Positions 46,986 to 57,143 are shown, counted from the first letter of the stretch. The stretch: 64,000 nt of DNA from Rubinisphaera margarita (GCF_022267515.1 NZ_JAKFGB010000007.1:1-64000); one strand, 5' to 3'. A program made the numbers and translations. Notes: generated by a model not told the origin, from the sequence alone.

Positions 46986-49900
46986 GTGCCGGATTGGTCT
47001 CAGGCCAGTGTTGGTTACACTCTGGCGCGGGTCCATGGATCAGGCCAAGCTGTTGCGGATTGGTCTCAGGCCAGTGTTGGTTACACTCGGCCGGCCTGGT
47101 GGCCGACCAGGCTTACAGTTGCGGATTGGTCTCAGGCCAGTGTTGGTTACACTCAAGAGCTTCAAGAGCTTCGGACGTACTTAGTTGCGGATTGGTCTCA
47201 GGCCAGTGTTGGTTACACTATTGATCTGTACCACCGCTCGACGCTGCTTGTTGCGGATTGGTCTCAGGCCAGTGTTGGTTACACTTCAGCTTCTTCGCAG
47301 TTGCCACCGTTGAGTGTTGCGGATTGGTCTCAGGCCAGTGTTGGTTACACTTTGGAATCGTGACGGTTCCGCTGTTCTTCAGTTGCGGATTGGTCTCAGG
47401 CCAGTGTTGGTTACACTCGTGGCAGCTGGCGACATACCACCTCCCACGTTGCGGATTGGTCTCAGGCCAGTGTTGGTTACACTCAGGGTTGTTCGTGATC
47501 ATGTCCGATATGAGTTGCGGATTGGTCTCAGGCCAGTGTTGGTTACACTTGCAGCTCCGGGTCATATACAATGTCTGTGTTGCGGATTGGTCTCAGGCCA
47601 GTGTTGGTTACACTACGTTGTTAGCCTAGGGGCGTGTGCCTCTGGTTGCGGATTGGTCTCAGGCCAGTGTTGGTTACACTAGAAGTCGCGCCCAGTCCTT
47701 CTCCGCATCAGTTGCGGATTGGTCTCAGGCCAGTGTTGGTTACACTTTGCTCAGAAGTGGGACGACTGGAGCAGCTGTTGCGGATTGGTCTCAGGCCAGT
47801 GTTGGTTACACTCTACAACCGCGTTACCTACCGCTTTCGAGTGTTGCGGATTGGTCTCAGGCCAGTGTTGGTTACACTCGACCTCTCTGGCTGCTAAGTT
47901 CTCTCTCCGTTGCGGATTGGTCTCAGGCCAGTGTTGGTTACACTTGCCCGCACTGCGGGAAGTTCCAGGAACTCGTTGCGGATTGGTCTCAGGCCAGTGT
48001 TGGTTACACTCTGTGGCGTGCTGCGTCCGTTCCCCTTGCGGTTGCGGATTGGTCTCAGGCCAGTGTTGGTTACACTTCTGCCTGCGGGAGGCGATTACGG
48101 GGCGGGGTTGCGGATTGGTCTCAGGCCAGTGTTGGTTACACTTTTCCATGGAGGGGCCGCAAGCGGCCAATGGTTGCGGATTGGTCTCAGGCCAGTGTTG
48201 GTTACACTCGCTCATACCGTGTTCGCCAACTCCTGATGGTTGCGGATTGGTCTCAGGCCAGTGTTGGTTACACTTGGTCAGGCCACCACTTGCGGATGCG
48301 GCTCGGTTGCGGATTGGTCTCAGGCCAGTGTTGGTTACACTCGCTCGTCCTCAAGACGCACGAGCTGGTGCGTTGCGGATTGGTCTCAGGCCAGTGTTGG
48401 TTACACTTGCGTGGTTGCTCGATAACTGGTACAGGCCGTTGCGGATTGGTCTCAGGCCAGTGTTGGTTACACTTGAGGCGGCGCGGGGTGTTCGTTGCCC
48501 CGCGTTGCGGATTGGTCTCAGGCCAGTGTTGGTTACACTGATCAACTCCGCAGGTGGTTACTTCTACGAGTTGCGGATTGGTCTCAGGCCAGTGTTGGTT
48601 ACACTGCACCAGCCAGCCGGGGACGTTCCCCAGCTGTTGCGGATTGGTCTCAGGCCAGTGTTGGTTACACTCGACAAGCTGTTCCTGTTCTTCGACGATC
48701 CGTTGCGGATTGGTCTCAGGCCAGTGTTGGTTACACTTACGCCGGGGCGTTCGAGTATTCGACGATCGTTGCGGATTGGTCTCAGGCCAGTGTTGGTTAC
48801 ACTTTTAACCCTCAAGACACAACTGGAGGTGTCGTTGCGGATTGGTCTCAGGCCAGTGTTGGTTACACTCATTCGGGCGCCCGTGGTCGCGGTGGTTGGT
48901 TGCGGATTGGTCTCAGGCCAGTGTTGGTTACACTCGAGAGGAGCGGAGAGAGCGACTATGCGGCGTTGCGGATTGGTCTCAGGCCAGTGTTGGTTACACT
49001 ATTCAACTCATCTTGCAGCTCTGCAATCTGTTGCGGATTGGTCTCAGGCCAGTGTTGGTTACACTGTCGGCCCTATGTGCAGGTCGACGGGCGTGTTGCG
49101 GATTGGTCTCAGGCCAGTGTTGGTTACACTTGTGAGTGTGTAAAGCGTGTGAGTTTGAGAGTTGCGGATTGGTCTCAGGCCAGTGTTGGTTACACTTGGA
49201 ACGGATACGACTACCCGACTCATGTGGTTGCGGATTGGTCTCAGGCCAGTGTTGGTTACACTAAGGCGAACGACGGGCGATACCTGAAGTTCGTTGCGGA
49301 TTGGTCTCAGGCCAGTGTTGGTTACACTGACGATGGCGGACTACAGCGACGACAGGCGGTTGCGGATTGGTCTCAGGCCAGTGTTGGTTACACTTACTTC
49401 CCCAAACGATGGACGATGGTTTATGTTGCGGATTGGTCTCAGGCCAGTGTTGGTTACACTTGTGGAAGACGATGTTCTATTAGCTAAAGAGTTGCGGATT
49501 GGTCTCAGGCCAGTGTTGGTTACACTTCGCGGTTGAGATCGAGATGAATGCGAGGGGTTGCGGATTGGTCTCAGGCCAGTGTTGGTTACACTTCCAGTGT
49601 CCTCTGCCCTTCTCAACGCCCCGTTGCGGATTGGTCTCAGGCCAGTGTTGGTTACACTGGAAGAGCGATTTGATGATGGCGTGGCGTTGTTGCGGATTGG
49701 TCTCAGGCCAGTGTTGGTTACACTGTACGGACGCTTATATCGACCCACCGATCGGTTGCGGATTGGTCTCAGGCCAGTGTTGGTTACACTTCGAGAGGTT
49801 GAGCGTCGAGTCGCACCATTGTTGCGGATTGGTCTCAGGCCAGTGTTGGTTACACTGACGTAGAGCCTGATTGCTGTGGATGTGGTGTTGCGGATTGGTC

Positions 49901-50579
49901 TCAGGCCAGTGTTGGTTACACTTCTGGTCGGAGATTCCCGCGACGGCTGATGGTTGCGGATTGGTCTCAGGCCAGTGTTGGTTACACTCGCCCAGGGGCG
50001 GTTTGTTCCGGTGGAATGGTTGCGGATTGGTCTCAGGCCAGTGTTGGTTACACTCGCTCCCTCTACGCCTGGAGTCAACGGCAGGTTGCGGATTGGTCTC
50101 AGGCCAGTGTTGGTTACACTCATCGTTTCAAAGCCCGCCTGGGCCGCTTGTTGCGGATTGGTCTCAGGCCAGTGTTGGTTACACTGGCTTCAGTCCACCT
50201 TTCACACAGTCTGTTGTTGCGGATTGGTCTCAGGCCAGTGTTGGTTACACTTGGTGGAGGATTTCAACGAGGCTTCGGGAGTTGCGGATTGGTCTCAGGC
50301 CAGTGTTGGTTACACTAACTTTGTTAGACGAGTTGTCGACTTCTTTGTTGCGGATTGGTCTCAGGCCAGTGTTGGTTACACTGCTTTGTGCCTGACGAAG
50401 GAGAAATGTACAGTTGCGGATTGGTCTCAGGCCAGTGTTGGTTACACTAAAGCGAGGTAGTATCTACTACCCGAAGCGTTGCGGATTGGTCTCAGGCCAG
50501 TGTTGGTTACACTTCACGACGGTATTCTTCGTCATACTCGCCGGTTGCGGATTGGTCTCAGGCCAGTGTTGGTTACACT
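46986..50579 (+). CRISPR. Type II-C CRISPR array, 55 repeats, 54 spacers
   Basis: A 36-bp repeat starting GTTGCGGATTGGTCTCAGG and ending CCAGTGTTGGTTACACT, regularly spaced. By position there are 55 repeats and 54 spacers; most spacers are 30 bp, seven are 29 and one (48275-48305) is 31. All repeats read identical except the first (46986-47021), which has GTGCC for GTTGC, so the old, trailing end is probably on the left. The tracrRNA anti-repeat pairs with RNA made from the plus strand, so crRNAs are read left to right, opposite to the cas genes. TTGGTC (repeat bases 9-14) and TACACT (31-36), 16 bases apart, resemble a promoter inside each repeat, as known for Neisseria II-C. Only 48 bases separate the last repeat from the cas2 stop. 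Confidence 0.99.
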
Positions 50580-50627
50580 CCGGAGGCCATAACCTCTGAC
50601 CTAATGACGTGTTGCAACGTTTGAAGG

Positions 50628-50957
50628 TCAGAAAAACTGAAGCTGCTTCGGAGCGGATTCGGGAGGCTGGCGGACTTTTCCCCAGAAAATCCGCATTCGC
50701 TCGAACTGTTTATCTGTGATCGAAAAAACTCGCACCTCCCCATCGGGAGGGATGTGTCGTTCGATTCTGCGCGTGTGCACATCCGCATTTTCCTGGCTCG
50801 GGCAGTGTCGGGAGTAAACCGAGTACTGCATCATAACGAATCCGTCATTCAACAGAAACTTGCGAAACTCTGTGTAGTCTCTGCGCGCTTTGGGTGTGTC
50901 GGTGGGCAAGTCAAACATAACTATCACCCACATATTTCGATATCCGACGATGTGCAT
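50628..50957 (-). CDS. cas2: CRISPR-associated endoribonuclease/integration subunit Cas2
   Basis: About 109 residues from ATG 50957 (MHIVGYRNMWVIVMFDLP). The FDLP motif carries the conserved Cas2 aspartate; FRKFLLNDGFVMMQYSVYSRHC and ITDKQFERMRIFWG are typical of Cas2 proteins of type II-C loci, which often have this short extension before the first strand. It forms the Cas1-Cas2 spacer integrase. It overlaps the cas1 3' end by 34 bases, so the two are co-translated. The array begins 48 bases beyond its stop. Confidence 0.95.
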   Translation of the reverse strand: MHIVGYRNMWVIVMFDLPTDTPKARRDYTEFRKFLLNDGFVMMQYSVYSRHCPSQENADVHTRRIERHIPPDGEVRVFSITDKQFERMRIFWGKVRQPPESAPKQLQFF

Positions 50958-51850
50958 TGCTGAGGGATCTCCAGTTCGGCGCGTGGATCCTCCAGACAAC
51001 GAACAAACGAAGCCAGATAGCGGTTCAACTGTACGAGTAGAGGCCCCTTTCCGTGGGAAACAGAGAACGCTTGCGTGAGACTTTCAAGAATCATCGATTT
51101 TGCATACCTATCCAGTTCGACATGCCCGGACGAATACAATTCACGTACCACCTGATCAACAATTGGACGTAACGGTTCAACGAGATCATCAGCGAGACAA
51201 AAGACATTGCTTCTGTGGATATGCTTTACACCGATCGACGGATGTAGCCCAGCAGCCACGATGGCTCGCGCTATCGCGGCTCGGTAAATGGCATACCCGT
51301 AGTTGAGCAAATTATTGGGAGCGTCTCCGTATCGACTCCGTCGGAATTCTTCTTGTTCCCGGAGGTCATGCAGCCAGCTTTGCCAATAGATTTTAGCAGC
51401 CTGGGCCTCGTGATTCTGAGGGTCACCCGTTCGCACTGTTCGCGCTAGCTCGACAAGGCGTTTTCGTGGTGCCGAATCGGCTTGAAGGTTCTCGGCTTGG
51501 CCGCTGATCTTGGATATGACGATCTGTTTCCAGATTCGCTTCTTTGTCGGAGCCGAGACATCGATCTGCAGCTTGAGTCGGGTTACAACCTGACTGTGAT
51601 TTGGCAGGGGAAGCACCATTGAACTTGGATGATGAGCATCGTCACAAAGAACAACGACAGTCCCATAGGCACCTAATCTCACGAGAGCGTAATGGGAGAA
51701 GGTGGCCTGCTGATTATCCACTATCAGTACTCCCAGGTCTTCGCAGGGAATACGTCCAATCACTTTACCTTTAACGGTGATTTCCAGCTGTTCGTGTCGC
51801 ACACGGAGATGCGCGGGAGTCTCTGAAATCTCGACGATCTGCTTAATCAT
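50924..51850 (-). CDS. cas1: CRISPR-associated integrase Cas1
   Basis: About 308 residues from the ATG at 51850 (MIKQIVEISETPAHLRV); a further ATG at 51862 is less like the family start. Catalytic glutamate in NHEAQAAKIYW (about 148), histidine in GVKHIHRSN and aspartate in LADDLVEPLRP give the full metal-binding set. With Cas2 it captures and inserts new spacers. It follows cas9 by about 80 bases on the same strand, which suggests one operon cas9-cas1-cas2, the minimal II-C set (no csn2 or cas4). Confidence 0.96.
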   Translation of the reverse strand: MIKQIVEISETPAHLRVRHEQLEITVKGKVIGRIPCEDLGVLIVDNQQATFSHYALVRLGAYGTVVVLCDDAHHPSSMVLPLPNHSQVVTRLKLQIDVSAPTKKRIWKQIVISKISGQAENLQADSAPRKRLVELARTVRTGDPQNHEAQAAKIYWQSWLHDLREQEEFRRSRYGDAPNNLLNYGYAIYRAAIARAIVAAGLHPSIGVKHIHRSNVFCLADDLVEPLRPIVDQVVRELYSSGHVELDRYAKSMILESLTQAFSVSHGKGPLLVQLNRYLASFVRCLEDPRAELEIPQQCTSSDIEICG

Positions 51851-51946
51851 CAGGCGGCTCACGTAGTCGAGGGATCGCCTCCATGCCTGACGGATATTAC
51901 CTGACGATAACTGACAGCCGAGGGAGAGTCACGAACTAATCGCGTT

Positions 51947-54900
51947 TTAATCATTAGCCCAGCGGATCCGGCCCAATGGATCGACGGTCACCTTCCTCGC
52001 AACTAGAGTGTTTGGCATTTTCGAGACCTCTCCGATTTTGGAAGATGACTCGCCACCAGCGCAGTGATGCTTAAACCACATTTGTTTCGAAGTTGAAGCC
52101 GAACGAACGAGACGATACAGCAGTTCTTTTCCATCTTCCTCAACGAGTATTGACTCATTGTTGGAGAGGCTGAACAGGAACCTCGCATCAGGTCGTTCCG
52201 GGTGAATTCGCCTGATAAGAGGTTCACGATTCCGTAATCGATTTGCCGCCTCCAGCATCGTCACGAAGACAGCATCTCGCCGAATCCTGCCCTTGGCATC
52301 CGTAAACTCGAACAGGCAGAGATGGTGAGTGTTACCCGGCTTTACAAAAGCCTTGTCTCCACGGATCGGGACAACGGTTTCTTCGTTCTTCGTGATTCGC
52401 ACCTTCTTGAGAGCGACTCCCTTTGCCCTATTCTTCCAGAGTGGCTCTTTCCAAACGTCGGCTGTCGGTTTGCGACTCGCTTTCCGTCCCGGAGTGATCC
52501 CAAACTCAGCCAGGCGTGCCACGATGATCTCTCGATCTCTGGAATCACGAATGCGGTCGACTTCCGCCATGGAAAGGTCTTCGACTCTCTTGCGTATCGT
52601 AAAAACGCCCGGAACACGAGTCCGACCGTAGAGAGTGTCCTCATGTAACTGCCCGGAAGCCTTCCGACGAACGCGATACGAGACATTGATGGCCCCGATC
52701 GCGTTCATGGCGGAATCTCGAAAAGATGGCCAGGGTTCGCCTAGACGCTTGGACGCCCTGACGGCATCTGGAAGATCACCTTCATATCCCAGTGCACGCG
52801 CATGTTCGAATCGAAAGACACGGCCAAGATTGTAGACCCGCTTCTTATCGGTGAGCGCCACCACTAAAGCATCTACAGCGTGATGACGCTGATCCAACCG
52901 ATTCTTTTCTCCGGGAGCAAGCTCTTGAGCGGCTTCCCAGGCTGGGCTGTCCTCTAAGTCGGATAGTAGTGTTTCGAGGCCCCAGCGGCGACGAAGGATT
53001 GCCGTGTAACGGCCGCTGACAGGCTCAACATCCACTCCGAGGGATTGCAGATAGGTGCGGACCTGGGTTGTGATATATGACGTATCATTCAGCTGCCGAG
53101 CGACAAAGTCCGAGTCAACCTCCTTCTGAAGAAACCGTTTGAACTTCCGATACGGCAACTTCCGAGCACGCTGCACGATTTCTTCGTACCGTTTCGGATC
53201 TCTATCACCCAGCCATTGAAAGGGCGTTCGATCTCGCTTGTCGGCATTCGCTTTGCGAAAACAGACAACACGATTCATTCGGGAATTATCCTGGCTCTGC
53301 CAACGCGGAAGAATATGGTCGACATCAGTTTCAGCCGACAGCAACTGGGAGGGAGATATACTCTGCCCCGTGTAGATGCAGAGTTCGCCCTGCTCTCTCC
53401 AGAGAAGATACTTCTCGATGTCGCCGCGGCGGGCCTGCCCCTCTCCCAGATATCCCTCGATCCATTTCACAGCGGCAGCACGTCGTCCTTCATTCCGTCG
53501 CTGCTCCTTCACCATCTCGGCTCGCTGCCTCACGGACAGCTTTGCATCTCTCGCAAGTTCCAGGCGAATGCACTTCAGCGACTTCTGCTGACCGTGAACA
53601 TGCTCGCGCAGAATCGCATTCACTACCGTGCGCACTTCGTGCAAAGCCTGCTGCACGATCGGATTGGTGACTTCGGGAGGGCTGTCGAGTCGAGGCACGC
53701 GTTCGAGATTTCGTTCCCAAGGTGCCGGATATCCAGCTTCTCGATATGCGGAGGGTATCGTTTCATCACGGGAATACAGAGGTAAACCCGCCTTAACATG
53801 CGGGAGAAGTCGTTTGATCGCTTTGAGCGAGTAGTTTCCGTATCCAGACTCCAATGGTGTCCGATTCAATAGTTTGTCAGCAAGACCTGTATCCAATCCG
53901 GCTTCCTGGAGCAGATAGGCCAACCGTGAGTGATCATCATCGATGATAGCCGCGACAATCCAGTTCCTCGTACGCTCATCGACCTTCCACCAGTCCTTAC
54001 CGACAAGCTTGGTCCCAGCCAGAGCATGGTCGATCGGCATACCGTGCATCTTCGAACGCTCCGCACGCTCCAGATTGAAAGTCACATTATCTGGCGTGTC
54101 GAACAGATGCTTTCGAATCGCATCGAATGTCGCTTCCTTTCTCTTGGACAGATAGCGCAGCAGCTTCGTACGTTCTTCTTCGGTAAGAGGTCGTTCTTCT
54201 CGAGTTGAAACGTCGATGAGCCGCAGATTGTTCACCTCCTGGTAAAGTCGCATCTCCTGAACGCGTCGATCAGCCCTCGGTGCACGCGGCAACCGTGGTT
54301 CCAGCTCGCACGCACCGACCAAGCCAGTTGAGGGTGGTTGAATGGGACGCTGATAGAAAATCGTTTTCAGAATCTGCCGACGATTTGACTTCGTCAGCAG
54401 GTCGGGGTGAAAACGGCGCTGCGACTGCCAGATCCGGACGAATTCGTAGACGTACATCCGTCGTTGTGTATGCCTTCGACGGAGAGAATCGTTAGCATCG
54501 GGATCGGTCGGAACAGGAATTCTCTGAGATCGTTGGAGCGTGGGATCAATCTGATCGGCGAGATATTCCCCGAGTGTTCTCGCACCGCTCGAATTGATTG
54601 CTTTCTGTAGTTCGCTGATCTCAGCCAGCATCCCGCTGGTTTCTTTTTCGCGTTCTCTATCTGCCTTCCGATTCGACTTGAAACCACGCCGCTGATTCAG
54701 GTGAAGCAGCACCCGGCCCAACTCATGGGGCTCAAGTGGGGCATCCAAAGCTTTCTTTCGCAGGGAGTAGGGATCGGCTGCCTTGAAAGTGGACCGCTCC
54801 CAGTCGATCCGGTCGGGGGATTCTCGATCCTCGAGGGCGACGGACGGAAGCAGTCCCATCTCAATGAGCAGCCGGCGCAGAGCCTGCTTTCGTTTGGAAC

Positions 54901-55096
54901 GTCTTCGCAGCAATCTGCGAGTTCCGCGGGCCAGACGTCGATCGGCATTCTTGGACTTCTCTCCGCTCTGCGTCGACTCCAATCCCATCGGAAAGATGCG
55001 AACCCCTGCAGCCTCGATCTGGTTGGTGTCGTCGTCGATCAACGCCCATCCGATGGAGTTGCTACCGATATCCAGCCCGAGCGTCATTTCAGTCAT
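51947..55096 (-). CDS. cas9: CRISPR effector endonuclease Cas9, type II-C
   Basis: 1049 residues from the ATG at 55096 (a TTG at 55111 is the alternative). RuvC-I: LGLDIGSNSIGWALI (D14 counted from the TTG). An arginine-rich bridge helix follows (NADRRLARGTRRLLRRRSKR). RuvC-II: CIRLELARD (E518). HNH: DVDHILPRWQSQDNSRMN (H599, N609). RuvC-III: RHHAVDALV (H744, D747). All catalytic residues are present. The length is compact and in the range of II-C Cas9 (Neisseria about 1082, Campylobacter about 984). It should cut target DNA guided by crRNA:tracrRNA; the PAM cannot be read from the sequence. A divergent tracrRNA lies just upstream. Confidence 0.97.
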   Translation of the reverse strand: MTEMTLGLDIGSNSIGWALIDDDTNQIEAAGVRIFPMGLESTQSGEKSKNADRRLARGTRRLLRRRSKRKQALRRLLIEMGLLPSVALEDRESPDRIDWERSTFKAADPYSLRKKALDAPLEPHELGRVLLHLNQRRGFKSNRKADREREKETSGMLAEISELQKAINSSGARTLGEYLADQIDPTLQRSQRIPVPTDPDANDSLRRRHTQRRMYVYEFVRIWQSQRRFHPDLLTKSNRRQILKTIFYQRPIQPPSTGLVGACELEPRLPRAPRADRRVQEMRLYQEVNNLRLIDVSTREERPLTEEERTKLLRYLSKRKEATFDAIRKHLFDTPDNVTFNLERAERSKMHGMPIDHALAGTKLVGKDWWKVDERTRNWIVAAIIDDDHSRLAYLLQEAGLDTGLADKLLNRTPLESGYGNYSLKAIKRLLPHVKAGLPLYSRDETIPSAYREAGYPAPWERNLERVPRLDSPPEVTNPIVQQALHEVRTVVNAILREHVHGQQKSLKCIRLELARDAKLSVRQRAEMVKEQRRNEGRRAAAVKWIEGYLGEGQARRGDIEKYLLWREQGELCIYTGQSISPSQLLSAETDVDHILPRWQSQDNSRMNRVVCFRKANADKRDRTPFQWLGDRDPKRYEEIVQRARKLPYRKFKRFLQKEVDSDFVARQLNDTSYITTQVRTYLQSLGVDVEPVSGRYTAILRRRWGLETLLSDLEDSPAWEAAQELAPGEKNRLDQRHHAVDALVVALTDKKRVYNLGRVFRFEHARALGYEGDLPDAVRASKRLGEPWPSFRDSAMNAIGAINVSYRVRRKASGQLHEDTLYGRTRVPGVFTIRKRVEDLSMAEVDRIRDSRDREIIVARLAEFGITPGRKASRKPTADVWKEPLWKNRAKGVALKKVRITKNEETVVPIRGDKAFVKPGNTHHLCLFEFTDAKGRIRRDAVFVTMLEAANRLRNREPLIRRIHPERPDARFLFSLSNNESILVEEDGKELLYRLVRSASTSKQMWFKHHCAGGESSSKIGEVSKMPNTLVARKVTVDPLGRIRWAND

Positions 55097-55197
55097 ATAA
55101 TCGTGCCTCAAGGGGTGTTAGTTCAGAGATCATGAATACATGAACAAAATACGTCTGACTTTGCAAACGAACCTCAAGCGGTCTTTCTCGCAAAGGC

Positions 55198-55225
55198 TTG
55201 ACATATCTCAGTGAATGCGTATGCT
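55198..55225 (+). promoter_or_regulatory. tracrRNA promoter
   Basis: A consensus -35 TTGACA at 55198-55203, 16 bases of spacer, and a -10 TATGCT at 55220-55225. Transcription would start at about 55232, exactly at the 5' end of the anti-repeat. Confidence 0.75.
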
Positions 55226-55231
55226 ACGTGA

Positions 55232-55342
55232 CGTGTAACCAACACTGTCCTGAGAACACTTTTCGCAACAAAGATTCAATGTTCGCAGGCACTGCTCCAC
55301 GGAGCATCCACCGCACCTCGCGAATTCGACGTGCGGTTTTTT
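55232..55342 (+). ncRNA. tracrRNA
   Basis: Bases 55233-55269 contain GTGTAACCAACACTG and CCTGAGA, complementary to the repeat with one mismatch over 22 bases, then a bulge (ACACTTTT) and CGCAAC, complementary to the repeat's first bases. This is the anti-repeat of a type II tracrRNA. It is followed by a small stem-loop (TGCTC/GAGCA, 55293-55306) and a terminator hairpin. The whole RNA is about 110 nt. It runs opposite to cas9. Pairing to the plus-strand repeat fixes the direction of crRNA transcription. Confidence 0.92.
55311..55342 (+). terminator. tracrRNA rho-independent terminator
   Basis: CCGCAC (55311-55316) pairs with GTGCGG (55331-55336) across a 14-base loop that can itself fold, followed by six Ts. 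This is the expected 3' end of the tracrRNA. Confidence 0.88.
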
Positions 55343-55738
55343 CATGCGCTGATCTCTGCCGGATTTGGCCCTGAGCGGAAGGGCCTCAGCTTCTCTTAAA
55401 CTGCGGCGCAGCCGTCCTTTCCCCGGACGAGGAGAATGCGCCGCCTGCTCGTTGATCTTGTGCGAAGATTCTTCTGAAAAATGTTTCAAGCTTGGCGGTT
55501 CGGCAAGTCGAAGATTTCTCCAAGGCATCTCGCGCCAAAAAGAACAAATAAGCATCCCACCTGTCCAGGCCCGCAGGAAATCAAATTGAATTAAGGGGAC
55601 ATCCTCAGGGATAGTCCGGGCAACTTCTAAACACGGGAATATCAAAGAATAGATTCTGCGAGATCGCATGCCTCAGGCCTGAAGGCCTTCGAGGCTCTTT
55701 GATTGTTTCTATCTCCCGTGGTTCTGTTGGAAGTTGTC
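55343..55738. other. Region upstream of rep with hairpin
   Basis: About 400 bases between the tracrRNA terminator and the Rep-like gene. A nearly perfect palindrome lies at 55670-55695 (GCCTC-AGGCCT-ga-AGGCCT-tc-GAGGC), followed by TCTTTGATTGTTTC. It could be a terminator-like structure or the origin hairpin nicked by the adjacent Rep-like protein. No supported protein gene is seen here. Confidence 0.5.
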
Positions 55739-57085
55739 ATGCCGCATCGCAGTCCGGAAGGACCCGAATCTGAATTCTCCGTAGATGCTGCGGATGGAGC
55801 GAGCCGCCGGCGCCGAGGCGGCGAGCGAGTGAACGCAGCATCGGCTGAAGGGGCGAGATCAGGTAACACGCCCCTACACAGTAGCCAGGAAGAGTCTGAA
55901 TGGGAGTCCTTAAGAGACACTTCCACAGTTGCGATTGACTGGTTGGAAACCGCCGGTGTCGTAGTCTGGTCGTCTCGAGCGGAAGAACGTCGAGATGGGC
56001 TCGAAGAAGCCGTTGAGATTGCTCGTGGCACTTCTCAGCCGCACCCGATCACACTCAACAACTACCGTTGCCTCGTTCATCCTTATGGAATGGGGAAAGG
56101 CCGACAGACTCACCTGAAGTTCCGCATCACCTGGGGAGACGTCACTCTCGGTCTCGACTTCCGTTCGAAAGCCTCGCGCCGCTTTCATAACTTCTCGCTG
56201 ACGGTTCCGGGCGGTCCCTGCCTGATCCACGGCGGACTCGCCGTGCGTGAATGGGCGTTTAAGATCGTGAATGCTCTCGGCGGCGGAATCCACGATGAAT
56301 GGATTCGACGGCTCGATGTGTGCGTCGACCTTCCCGGCCTCAATCCTCGTCAGGATCTGTTCCCCGCCTGCTGCGGCAATCAGTTTACCTCAACAGCGAA
56401 ACACCATCGAGTTGACTGCCACCAGGGTGAAACGGAAACGTTCACCCTCTCGTCAACCGACCGGCTGACATTGCAGATTTACGACAAGCTCCGGGAAGCC
56501 ACAAGCAAGAATGATCCCGTTTACCTCCAGTCGATGATCGACAATCGCTGGAATGGTACGCTGCCTAAAGCGGCAACACGCGTCGAGCTGCGGGTCTACC
56601 GGAACTGGCTTGCTCAGTGGGAAGACGACCACGTCGAACGTATTCTGAGCAACTTGGGATCTGTCGTGGAGCGATTGCTCCCCGAAACAGGAAAAGCATT
56701 CTTCCGGTTGCTCGATCGAGCCCCCGACAGAAAGAACAAACATCAATCCCGCTGCGAAGTGCATCCGCTCTGGAAGATCATTCGAGAGGTTCTCGTCCAA
56801 CAAGAGACCGAACAGGATCTCGAGTTTAAACGGGTTCGGTACGGTGCAGTCTCGCAGCGTCGGCTGTTCTCGATGATCAAGAGTTTGCTTCTCAGATGCG
56901 CCGTCGAGCAGAACCGAACGATCCGCGATATCCGGGGAGCTAAGGAACTGCTCCACGATCTCAGCTACGCGAATGATATGAACGACTGGGCATGGTACGA
57001 AGCCTGGAAGGAAAAGGCATCCAAGCACGGTCTGTATGATGCCGCAATCGAGTTTGACTTTGGATTGAACGTTCAATCCTTTTGA
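55739..57085 (+). CDS. Rep_trans-like replication initiator / relaxase protein
   Basis: About 448 residues from the ATG at 55739 (MPHRSPEGPESEF; an upstream start at 55703 is possible). A region around residue 205 (WIRRLDVCVDLPG), LQIYDKLREA with its tyrosine, and RVELRVYRNWLAQW fit the rolling-circle Rep_trans/MobT family found on plasmids, phages and integrative elements. The N-terminal 60 residues are low-complexity and charged. It would nick the origin for replication or transfer of the element. The match is by short motifs, so the exact family and the nicking tyrosine need confirmation. Confidence 0.6.
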   Translation: MPHRSPEGPESEFSVDAADGASRRRRGGERVNAASAEGARSGNTPLHSSQEESEWESLRDTSTVAIDWLETAGVVVWSSRAEERRDGLEEAVEIARGTSQPHPITLNNYRCLVHPYGMGKGRQTHLKFRITWGDVTLGLDFRSKASRRFHNFSLTVPGGPCLIHGGLAVREWAFKIVNALGGGIHDEWIRRLDVCVDLPGLNPRQDLFPACCGNQFTSTAKHHRVDCHQGETETFTLSSTDRLTLQIYDKLREATSKNDPVYLQSMIDNRWNGTLPKAATRVELRVYRNWLAQWEDDHVERILSNLGSVVERLLPETGKAFFRLLDRAPDRKNKHQSRCEVHPLWKIIREVLVQQETEQDLEFKRVRYGAVSQRRLFSMIKSLLLRCAVEQNRTIRDIRGAKELLHDLSYANDMNDWAWYEAWKEKASKHGLYDAAIEFDFGLNVQSF

Positions 57086-57143
57086 TTTGTCCCTGCTACT
57101 GTCATTGCGATAGTAGCTACCTTTATCCATGGAAGGATAATGC

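Noticed and set aside
46959..50599. Many long open frames with repeated motifs such as VADWSQASVGYT across 47-50.6 kb, up to 474 residues
   Set aside because: They are translations of the CRISPR repeat in each frame; the DNA is a regular 36-bp repeat with unique spacers.
50600..50635. CTGACCT...AGGTCAG hairpin between array and cas2 as a terminator
   Set aside because: The run following it on the plus strand is As, and on the minus strand the T-run precedes the hairpin, so it lacks terminator form.
50924..55096. A csn2 or cas4 gene making this type II-A or II-B
   Set aside because: Only cas9, cas1 and cas2 lie between array and tracrRNA; nothing else codes there, which fits II-C.
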